Source: an uncultured Prosthecobacter sp.
GTDB lineage: Bacteria > Verrucomicrobiota > Verrucomicrobiia > Verrucomicrobiales > Verrucomicrobiaceae
NCBI GenBank assembly: GCA_937941745.1
Contig: CALDGV010000014.1
Location: 1-6,433 of the forward strand
Length of the DNA stretch: 6,433 nt
Reading direction: 5' to 3'
In this document: positions 1 through 6,108 of the stretch, in pieces
Position numbering within the stretch: the stretch's first letter is position 1
Layout of the letters: every line of letters starts with the position of its first letter
Made by a program: the position numbers and the translations under genes
Notes under the pieces: model-generated
The model's database searches: none
Told to the model about the DNA's origin: nothing
What the model saw: only the letters and a program-made list of their open reading frames with translations

Positions 1-160
1 ACGGGCCATCGCTTCCGTGTGGGTTACTCCACCAAGGGTGATTCCTGGCCAGGCAGATGTGGGTTAATCCTCGGCTTCAAAAACGGCTGACACCATTCCG
101 GCGCAATCTTCGCCAATCGGCTCCCATCTCCGTCAGCTTTCTACCCGTAATGTCTTTTCT
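1..160. other. Upstream region of the FIST gene, no supported gene
   Basis: No convincing coding region is visible on the plus strand. One plus-strand frame is open from base 1 to a TGA at 88-90, and another to a TAA at 65-67. Either could be the tail of an upstream gene, but neither translation is recognisable. The TAA at 65-67 is in frame with the FIST gene and no ATG follows it before 161, which supports the FIST start. The region holds a spaced direct repeat and a 10-base palindrome at 44-53. I find no clear -35/-10 pair. TAATGT at 148-153 resembles a -10 box, but it lies only 7 bases before the ATG and has no good -35 partner. Confidence 0.4.
18..70. repeat. Spaced 13-base direct repeat around a palindrome
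   Basis: TGTGGGTTACTCC at 18-30 recurs as TGTGGGTTAATCC at 58-70, matching at 12 of 13 bases with a start-to-start distance of 40 bases (about four helical turns). Between the copies lies the perfect palindrome CCTGGCCAGG at 44-53. The layout would suit a pair of regulator binding sites upstream of the FIST/kinase operon. That role is inference only; chance similarity in a 160-base stretch cannot be excluded. Confidence 0.35.
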
Positions 161-1354
161 ATGCTCGAATTCTTTTCCGCCAGCACTCGGATGGTCAATT
201 CACGACACGCCATCCAGGAGTGTCTGGATTCGGCGCTGGGGACGGATCGGCGGTGCGACCTTGTGATGCTGGCCGCCTCCATTGGGCACGACTATCGCGT
301 TCTGGCGGACGAAATCCGGCAGCAGATTCCTGGCGTCCGGGTCGTCGGGGCCTCCTGCTGCGGCATTGTGGGCACCGAGGGAGTCAGCGAGTCCTTGAAG
401 GATGTGGCGCTCATGGCCGTGCGCGGCCCGGAGCTTGCCGTGGCGCATGTGGACGGAATTTACGGCCACAACGCCTATGAGAAGGCAGTGGAACTGGCCC
501 AGAAGCTCAAGGAGCAGCAGCCGGGCATCAACATGGTGCACTTCCTGGCTTCGGGAATCGACATCGCCAACGACCGTTGCATCGCCGGCCTCGAATCCGT
601 GCTGGGAGCGGAGGTGACCCTCTTTGGGGCCACTTCGTCGGACAACATGCGAGGTGTCGTCAGTTATCAGCTCGTGGACGACCAGGTCTTCGAGCATGCA
701 GCCTGGGCGGTGGGCTTTGCCGACCCCACCCTGGAAGTGGACACGCAGGCAACCCATGGCTTCATGGCCGTGGGCGAGCCCATGGTCGTCACCAAGGCGG
801 ATGGTTCTCGACTCATGGAGCTGGATGGCAGGCCTGCTTGGGAGGAGTACACCAGCCGCCTGGGCCTCAGCCCGGAATCGGCCACCTGCGGGGATTCGAT
901 CCCGGTCGGTGCCCTGGCAGAAAAGCTGCCCGAAGCTCTGGCGGAGGAGTACGGGAACCCGCACATCCTGCGCGTGGTGACCAAGCATGACCCCGATGGC
1001 ACGATGCACTATGCCACCACCATCCGCGAAGGTACGGAACTCTGGCTGACCGTCCGGGACGAGGAAAGGATCTTTGCGGACATGGACCGGATGATGCGGC
1101 AGATGACCGGGCGTTTTCCAGGGCGCAGGCCGGTCGCCGTCTTTCATGCAGACTGCCTGGCCAGAGGCCGCTATCTGCTCAACCGCGTGATGAAGGAGGA
1201 GCTGGTCGGCAGGATGCAGTTCCCCCTGAGTTCCGACGGCGTCGTGCCCCCCTGGCTGGGCATGTATGGATTTGGCGAGTTTGCCCGGCTCGGTGGCGCC
1301 AACACCTACCACAATTACACCACGGCCATTTATGCGCTTTACCGGCGCTCCTGA
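161..1354 (+). CDS. FIST-domain signal sensor protein (FIST_N/FIST_C)
   Basis: This 397-residue soluble protein has FIST_N at roughly residues 30-225 and FIST_C from about 226 to the end. Supporting landmarks are the strand-loop GASCCGIVG (63-71), LFGATSSDN (154-162), the T-K-A-D-G...ELDGRPAWEEY stretch (211-230), a Cys-x-x-Arg-Gly motif (C332, R335, G336) and a C-terminal GMYGFGEF...HNYTT segment. No signal peptide or membrane helix is visible, so it should act in the cytoplasm. FIST proteins are small-ligand sensors; one branch, NosP, binds haem and NO and controls a neighbouring histidine kinase. Here too a hybrid kinase starts 13 bases downstream, indicating an operon and a shared pathway. 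The ligand cannot be read from sequence. The ATG at 161 is the first in frame after a TAA at 65-67; it has no clear Shine-Dalgarno. Met11 (base 191) is an alternative start. Confidence 0.88.
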   Translation: MLEFFSASTRMVNSRHAIQECLDSALGTDRRCDLVMLAASIGHDYRVLADEIRQQIPGVRVVGASCCGIVGTEGVSESLKDVALMAVRGPELAVAHVDGIYGHNAYEKAVELAQKLKEQQPGINMVHFLASGIDIANDRCIAGLESVLGAEVTLFGATSSDNMRGVVSYQLVDDQVFEHAAWAVGFADPTLEVDTQATHGFMAVGEPMVVTKADGSRLMELDGRPAWEEYTSRLGLSPESATCGDSIPVGALAEKLPEALAEEYGNPHILRVVTKHDPDGTMHYATTIREGTELWLTVRDEERIFADMDRMMRQMTGRFPGRRPVAVFHADCLARGRYLLNRVMKEELVGRMQFPLSSDGVVPPWLGMYGFGEFARLGGANTYHNYTTAIYALYRRS

Positions 1355-1367
1355 TCCAGCATCAACG

Positions 1368-3578
1368 ATGCCGCTGTCCAAAGAGCCACAAAACTGGGAG
1401 ACCATGATGCAGCGCTACGAAGAGCTGCAGCGACGTGTCACGCGCTTTTCCGTCGTCGAACAGGAGCTCATCGACACGCGGAACCGGCTGGATGCGGAGC
1501 TGGCGCGCTTTGGCCGCATCAACGCCTTCAGCACCCGCGCCATCCGCGCCACCTCCAACGAGGCCTTTGCCAGCATGGTGGCCGAAGCCCTGCTGGATGT
1601 GTTTGAGCAGGAGATCGGGCTTTTCTGGGAAATGGACGCTGACGGACGCCTCAAGCCAGAGCCCTCAGCACTGTCAGGCCATCCGTCCGGCGAACTGCCC
1701 GCACAAGCATTCGCCTGCTGGCTGGAACCTCTGATCGCCGGACTGGGCGACAAGGAGTGCGAGCTTTCAGAAGCCATGCTCGAGTCTCAGCCGGCAGGCC
1801 TGGACTTCACCTACCTGCTGATCGGCTGCTGCCGGGACCACGAGGGCAGCCCCAAGGCGCTGCTGATGACCGGCATCACGAGCCGCGGAGCGGACTTCCA
1901 CGAACGGCTCGCCGCAGGCCATGCCCATTCATTTCACGTCTTCACCACACAGGTGGCGGCCCTGTATGCCAACCGGGCGAACGCCGCGATCATCCAGCGC
2001 CAGATGAAGGCCCTGCATGACTCCGAGGAGCGCCTGGCCCTGGCCTTCAAAGGCAGTGAGATCGGCTTCTGGGACTGGAATGTGGACAGCAACGAAACCA
2101 TCCTTTCCAGGGAGTGGAAGGCCATGCTGGGCTATGCCGAGCATGAGATCCGCAACCACCATGAGGAATGGCACTCGCGCGTTCATCCCGATGACCTCGC
2201 CAGGAGCGATCAGATGCTTGCAGATCACATTGCCGGCAAAACGGAGCTCTACGAAAACATCCACCGCCTGCGCCACAAGGATGGCCACTACCTCTGGATC
2301 ATGTCACGCGGCTGCGCCGTGAGGGATGAGACAGGACGATGCAGACGTTTTGTGGGAACGCACACGGACCTGTCGAAGCAGAAGGCGCTGGAAGGCCGCC
2401 TGCGCGAGGCACGCGAGCAGGCGGAATCCGCCAGCCGGGCCAAGAGCATCTTTGTCGCCAGCATGAGTCATGAAATCCGCACGCCCATGAACGGCGTGCT
2501 CGGCATGCTGCAACTGCTTCGTGACTCCGCCCTCACCCCCGAGCAGGCCACACTGGTGCGCACTGCGGAGCACTCCGCCAACGCCCTGCTCGACATCATC
2601 GGCGACATCCTGGACCTCTCCAAGGTCGAGGCCGGGAAGGTGGAGCTGAAGCATGCGCCCTTCGATGTCATCAGCCTCATCGAAAACATCCTGGGCATGA
2701 TGCGCGTCCGCGCCGAAGCCAAGGACATCCTGCTGCAACTGCAGACGAAAGGAGCCTCGCCGCCGCATGTGATCGGAGATCAGGGCCGGCTGCGGCAGGT
2801 GCTCATCAACCTCATCGGCAACGCCATCAAGTTCACCCACCGCGGAGGGGTGAAGCTGCAGGTCGAAACCGCCCTCATTGAGGCTCCCGCACCCCTGGCG
2901 CGCATCACCTTCCGCGTCAGCGACACCGGCATCGGCATCTCTCCCAAGGCCGTTGCAGACCTCTTCGAACCCTTCAATCAGGGTGAATCAGACCAGATCG
3001 GGCTCGCGCATGCCGGCACCGGGCTGGGACTTGCGATTTCACGTTCCCTGGTGCGCCTCATGGGAGGTGAAATCGAGGTGGAAAGCCGCAAAGGAGCCGG
3101 GTCCGAGTTCCGCTTCACTCTGTGCCTGCCAGTGACGTCGGCTGAAACGCTGCCGCCCACCTCCTCCACCCTGCCAGGCATGGTGCCCGATGTGATCTCC
3201 GCGCGGGTGCTCGTGGTCGATGACAGCGCCACGAGCTCCATGGTGGCCAAGCTCATGCTGGAATCGCGCGGTGTGCAGGTGGAAGTCGCCAGCCATGGAG
3301 CCGAGGCCGTTCAAAAGGCCGCGGAAGCCAGCTACGATGTGATCTTCATGGACTGCCAGATGCCCGGCATGGATGGCTACGAGGCGACCCGGCGGATCAG
3401 GCAGATGCCCGGCAGCCGCAGGCACGTGCCGGTGATCGCCCTGACCGCCAATGCGGAGTCAGGACACATCCACGAATGCATCAATTCAGGCATGTCTGAC
3501 TTCCTGCCCAAACCCGTGCAGAAGGAGCAGCTGATCGAAAAGCTTGTTCAGCACCTCGAAACCATCAGCCTGCAATGA
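1368..3578 (+). CDS. Hybrid sensor histidine kinase/response regulator (GAF-like, PAS, HisKA, HATPase, REC)
   Basis: This cytoplasmic 736-residue hybrid kinase should autophosphorylate on His and pass phosphate to its own receiver domain. Domains, numbered from the ATG at 1368: N-terminal coiled coil (about 12-50); divergent GAF-like domain (about 50-205); PAS fold (216-335, with HPDD and RHKDGHYLW); HisKA with SHEIRTPMNG, phosphoacceptor H368; HATPase with N-box N485, DTGIGI from D519 and GTGLGL from G550; receiver with D618/D619, phosphoacceptor D662, T693 and K715. All key catalytic residues are present. No transmembrane segment is visible. There is no HPt domain, so phosphate must leave via a separate protein or the receiver acts allosterically. 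The close upstream FIST gene probably supplies the signal. Start choice is uncertain: 1368 lies 14 bases past the FIST stop, whereas the ATG pair at 1404/1407 follows GGGAG at 1396-1400. The frame also opens further upstream, to 1266, inside the FIST gene. The 3' end overlaps the convergent ABC-F gene by 14 bases. Confidence 0.93.
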   Translation: MPLSKEPQNWETMMQRYEELQRRVTRFSVVEQELIDTRNRLDAELARFGRINAFSTRAIRATSNEAFASMVAEALLDVFEQEIGLFWEMDADGRLKPEPSALSGHPSGELPAQAFACWLEPLIAGLGDKECELSEAMLESQPAGLDFTYLLIGCCRDHEGSPKALLMTGITSRGADFHERLAAGHAHSFHVFTTQVAALYANRANAAIIQRQMKALHDSEERLALAFKGSEIGFWDWNVDSNETILSREWKAMLGYAEHEIRNHHEEWHSRVHPDDLARSDQMLADHIAGKTELYENIHRLRHKDGHYLWIMSRGCAVRDETGRCRRFVGTHTDLSKQKALEGRLREAREQAESASRAKSIFVASMSHEIRTPMNGVLGMLQLLRDSALTPEQATLVRTAEHSANALLDIIGDILDLSKVEAGKVELKHAPFDVISLIENILGMMRVRAEAKDILLQLQTKGASPPHVIGDQGRLRQVLINLIGNAIKFTHRGGVKLQVETALIEAPAPLARITFRVSDTGIGISPKAVADLFEPFNQGESDQIGLAHAGTGLGLAISRSLVRLMGGEIEVESRKGAGSEFRFTLCLPVTSAETLPPTSSTLPGMVPDVISARVLVVDDSATSSMVAKLMLESRGVQVEVASHGAEAVQKAAEASYDVIFMDCQMPGMDGYEATRRIRQMPGSRRHVPVIALTANAESGHIHECINSGMSDFLPKPVQKEQLIEKLVQHLETISLQ

Positions 3579-5175
3579 CCGCCGCACGGGCGTTCTCTTC
3601 AGCACCGGTCTTCTCCAGGTAGTAGTCATAGCCGCCGCTGTAAGGCGTGACGACCCCGGCGTTGATGTGAAGCACCTTGGTGGCGAGGCTGCGGATGAAG
3701 TGCACATCGTGGGAGATGAAGACGAGCGTGCCTTCGAACTTCTGGAGCGCCAGGATCAGGCCTTCGATGGCCCAGATGTCCAGGTGCGTCGTCGGCTCGT
3801 CCATCAGCAGGAGGTTTGGCGGATCGACGAGGAACTTCACAAGGTTGAGGCGGCTTTTTTCACCTCCGGAGAGCACCTTGCACTTCTTGTAAACATCCTC
3901 GCGCTTGAACAGGAAGCTGCCCAGGATGCTGCGGGCGTCATCTTCACGCAGCTCAGGGGCGCAGCGCTTGATCTCCTCCAGCACGCTGCACTCAGGGTCG
4001 AGGGTGTCAGCCCGGTGCTGGCTGAAGTAGCCCATCTTCACGTTCGTGCCGAACTTGCGCTCGCCCTTCTGGAAGGGGACCACGCCGGCCATGATCTTGA
4101 TGAGGGTGGATTTACCGGCGCCGTTCGGCCCGACGAGCACCGTGCGTTCGCCCTTCTCGATTTCGAGATCCAGGCCCTGGTAGATCTTCTTCTCGCCGTA
4201 GGCCTGATGGATGTCGAGGAGCTGGATGACGCGCTGGCCGCTGCGCTGGGGCTGCGGGAAGTTGAACCGGAACGCCTTCTTGAGCGGCCTGGGCCGGTCC
4301 AGCTTCTCCATCTTTTCCAGCTGGCGCTCGCGGCTCTGGGCCTGGGCCGCCTTGGAGGCCACGGAGCGGAAGCGGTCGATGAACTCCTGCATCTCCTCGA
4401 TCTCCTTCTGCTGGTTCTTCCAGGCTTGGTAGGACCTCTCCCAGGCTTCTTCCTTCTGCTTCAGGAACTCAGAGTAGTTGCCTGTGTAAGCCACCAGCTT
4501 GCTCTCATCGATGTCATAGACGGTCTCGATCAGCTCATCCATGAAGTCGCGGTCGTGGGAGATCAGCAGGATGGCGCCGGGATAGTTCTTCAGGTAGTTG
4601 CGGAACCACATGAGCGACAGGAGGTCGAGGTGGTTCGTCGGCTCGTCGAGCAGGAGCAGGTCGGGCTCGATGACGAGCAGGCGGGCCAGGTGGGCACGCA
4701 TGACCCAGCCGCCGGAGTACTCGCGGGCGGGGCGGTTGAAGTCCTCCTCCTTGAAGCCGAAGCCCTTGAGGATCTTTTTGCACTTCGCCTCGGCCTGAGG
4801 GTCGTTGAGGGCCTCGTGCTGGGAGTGGGCCTGGTTGTATTCCGGTGCCGCCACGTCGCCCCTGGCCTCATAATCCTTGAGGATGTTCTCCAGGCGCTGC
4901 ATCTCGCCGGCACGGCCGGTGGCGATGTCGAGCACGGTCTCCTCGCCCACGGGCTCGCTCTCCTGCGGCAGGAAGCCGAGGGTCGTCCATTCATCCCGGA
5001 TGATCTCACCACTATCTGGCGTGTCCTGGCCGAGGATGAGGGAGAACAGCGTGGACTTGCCCGCGCCGTTCGGCCCCACGAGGGCCACGCGCTCGGAATA
5101 GTTCACGGTCATCTTGGCACCGGTGAAGAGCGGGCGGGCGTTGAAGGACTTGGAGACGTCGCGGAGGGTGAGCAT
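3565..5175 (-). CDS. ABC-F family ATPase (ribosome-associated translation factor type)
   Basis: This 536-residue soluble protein has two ATP-binding cassettes in one chain and no membrane domain, the hallmark of ABC-F proteins. These bind the ribosomal E site and modulate translation or relieve stalling. NBD1 has Walker A GPNGAGKS (K40), Q71, signature YSGGW (153-157), Walker B with DEPTNHLD (E178) and switch H207. NBD2 has Walker A K355, Q386, signature LSGGE (435-439), E460 in DEPTTHLD and H489. A charged helical linker (about 236-300, with FIDRFR and QSRERQLEKME) separates them and corresponds to the P-site tRNA-interacting region. The linker resembles E. coli YheS, but the C-terminal coiled-coil extension is missing, so I give no gene symbol. 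Both catalytic glutamates are intact. The start at 5175 (MLTLRDVSKSF) fits the family; the frame runs on to an ATG at 5295, but those 40 residues look non-coding. No clear Shine-Dalgarno precedes 5175. Confidence 0.93.
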   Translation of the reverse strand: MLTLRDVSKSFNARPLFTGAKMTVNYSERVALVGPNGAGKSTLFSLILGQDTPDSGEIIRDEWTTLGFLPQESEPVGEETVLDIATGRAGEMQRLENILKDYEARGDVAAPEYNQAHSQHEALNDPQAEAKCKKILKGFGFKEEDFNRPAREYSGGWVMRAHLARLLVIEPDLLLLDEPTNHLDLLSLMWFRNYLKNYPGAILLISHDRDFMDELIETVYDIDESKLVAYTGNYSEFLKQKEEAWERSYQAWKNQQKEIEEMQEFIDRFRSVASKAAQAQSRERQLEKMEKLDRPRPLKKAFRFNFPQPQRSGQRVIQLLDIHQAYGEKKIYQGLDLEIEKGERTVLVGPNGAGKSTLIKIMAGVVPFQKGERKFGTNVKMGYFSQHRADTLDPECSVLEEIKRCAPELREDDARSILGSFLFKREDVYKKCKVLSGGEKSRLNLVKFLVDPPNLLLMDEPTTHLDIWAIEGLILALQKFEGTLVFISHDVHFIRSLATKVLHINAGVVTPYSGGYDYYLEKTGAEENARAAVIAG

Positions 5176-5240
5176 GGGGGCGCTGCGTGTAGCAGAAAAC
5201 GGGCGGAATGCAGGCAGTTTCTTTGAGGGAGGAAAAGGCG

Positions 5241-5270
5241 TTGCCCTGGCAGGCGGGCTCCGCTTTGAAT
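5241..5270 (+). promoter_or_regulatory. Possible promoter for the SGNH hydrolase gene
   Basis: TTGCCC (5241-5246) and TTGAAT (5265-5270) are spaced by 18 bases and each match the sigma-70 consensus at four of six positions. Transcription would begin near 5277, leaving a leader of under 20 bases before the ATG at 5294. The site lies in the 118-base divergent gap between the ABC-F and SGNH genes. The match is weak and such pairs arise by chance. No comparable pair stands out for the opposite strand. Confidence 0.2.
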
Positions 5271-5286
5271 GCGGCTCCTGTTTGAA
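5256..5286 (+). repeat. Tandem 14-base imperfect direct repeat before the SGNH gene
   Basis: GGCTCCGCTTTGAA (5256-5269) is followed by GGCTCCTGTTTGAA (5273-5286), matching at 12 of 14 bases with a 17-base period. The second copy ends 7 bases before the ATG at 5294, where a ribosome binding site would be expected, but neither copy resembles a Shine-Dalgarno. It could be an operator or a small slippage duplication. The role is unknown. Confidence 0.45.
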
Positions 5287-5293
5287 ACCCGCC

Positions 5294-6031
5294 ATGAAAC
5301 GCCTCCTGTTCGCCTCACTCCTCCTCGTTCAGTCCGCCACCGCCGCCGAGCCCAACTATGCCATCCAGCCCGTGCCGCGGGATGAGGGCTGGCTGAAGCG
5401 CCATCAGAGCTTCAATGAGATTTCCCAGAAGGGGGAGGCCCCGCTGGTGTTTCTGGGAGACTCCATCACCCAGGGCTGGAGCGGCAAGGGCAAGGCCACC
5501 TGGGAAAAGTACTATGCCCCCCGCAAGGCGGCCAACTTCGGCATCGGTGGCGACCGCACGGAACACGTGCTCTGGCGGCTGCAGAACGGCAATTTCGACG
5601 GTCTTTCCCCCAAGCTGATCGTGCTCATGATCGGCACCAACAACACCGGTCATGTGGGCCGCGAGCAGAAGGAACTGCAGGGTGCCAAATACCAGTGCAG
5701 CGCCGGACAGACCGCCGAAGGCGTGAAGCTGATCCTCGAAGCCCTGAAAAAGAAGTGCCCGAAATCCAAGATCCTGCTCCTGGGCATCTTCCCCCGCGGT
5801 GAGAAGCCCGCCGATGCCATGCGCCAGCAGAACGAGGCCACGAACGCCCTGATCGCCAAGTTTGCCGACGGCCAGACCGTGCAGTTTTTGGACATCGGCC
5901 AGACCTTCCTCCAGCCGGACGGCACGCTGACCCGCGAAATCATGCCGGACCTGCTCCATCTCTCCGAAGCCGGCTATGAAAAATGGGCGGCCGCCCTGGA
6001 GCCGAAGGTGAAGGAACTGCTGGGAGAGTGA
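5294..6031 (+). CDS. Secreted SGNH/GDSL hydrolase (PAF-acetylhydrolase-like esterase)
   Basis: This 245-residue protein begins with a typical signal peptide (positive KR, a leucine-rich core, then SATAA), with likely cleavage near residue 17 or 18, so it should act in the periplasm or outside the cell. SGNH blocks are all visible: block I GDSITQGW with nucleophile S57; block II FGIGGDRT (82-89); block III GTNN with N116; block V D219-LL-H222. The triad is therefore Ser57/Asp219/His222. The overall pattern, including a PRGEKP stretch, matches the PAF-acetylhydrolase beta/gamma-like group, which removes acetyl or other short acyl groups. In environmental bacteria with many such enzymes, a role in deacetylating polysaccharide is plausible, but the substrate is not shown here. 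The ATG at 5294 was chosen because it directly starts the signal peptide; the frame is open upstream to 5114 but would bury it and overlap the ABC-F gene. No clear Shine-Dalgarno is present. Confidence 0.92.
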   Translation: MKRLLFASLLLVQSATAAEPNYAIQPVPRDEGWLKRHQSFNEISQKGEAPLVFLGDSITQGWSGKGKATWEKYYAPRKAANFGIGGDRTEHVLWRLQNGNFDGLSPKLIVLMIGTNNTGHVGREQKELQGAKYQCSAGQTAEGVKLILEALKKKCPKSKILLLGIFPRGEKPADAMRQQNEATNALIAKFADGQTVQFLDIGQTFLQPDGTLTREIMPDLLHLSEAGYEKWAAALEPKVKELLGE

Positions 6032-6045
6032 GGCTCCTGAACCTC

Positions 6046-6078
6046 CAGGGGGTGATGCCCAAGGTCCGTCACCCCTTG
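6046..6078 (+). terminator. Hairpin after the SGNH gene, possible weak terminator
   Basis: Bases 6046-6057 can pair with 6067-6078 in a 12-pair stem that includes two G-T pairs and a perfect GGGGTGA/TCACCCC core, around a 9-base loop. It begins 15 bases after the SGNH stop codon. No T-run follows (the next bases are ACCTCCGCC), so it is not a classic intrinsic terminator. It may instead pause polymerase, protect the mRNA 3' end, or reduce read-through into the phosphatase gene. Confidence 0.4.
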
Positions 6079-6108
6079 ACCTCCGCCCAGCCTCGTCCAG
6101 AAAGGATC

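Noticed and set aside
1..90. Possible C-terminal end of an upstream gene in frame 1, ending at TGA 88-90
   Set aside because: The 29 residues match no family I know, and an open stretch this short is not evidence of coding in GC-rich DNA. The sequence upstream of the window would settle it.
57..266. A 69-codon plus-strand frame overlapping the FIST start
   Set aside because: It has no recognisable features, and more than half overlaps the FIST gene in another frame.
1266..1367. N-terminal extension of the kinase frame into the FIST gene
   Set aside because: The extra 34 residues are low in complexity and rich in Pro/Thr, overlap the conserved FIST C-terminus, and precede the more natural start at 1368 or 1404.
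200..1405. A 401-codon minus-strand frame opposite the FIST gene
   Set aside because: The translation is rich in His, Gly and Arg and unrecognisable, while the plus strand carries complete FIST domains in the same place.
3544..5226. A 560-codon open frame on the plus strand, antisense to the whole ABC-F gene
   Set aside because: Its translation is a leucine-, glutamate- and valine-rich sequence with no family resemblance. It mirrors the codon bias of the minus-strand gene, which has complete ABC-F motifs, so it is a GC-rich antisense shadow.
5114..5293. Upstream extension of the SGNH frame to an ATG at 5114
   Set aside because: It would put 60 residues ahead of a clear signal peptide and overlap the start of the divergent ABC-F gene.
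5315..5959. A 214-codon minus-strand frame opposite the SGNH gene
   Set aside because: It is an antisense shadow; the plus-strand frame has a signal peptide and a complete SGNH catalytic set.
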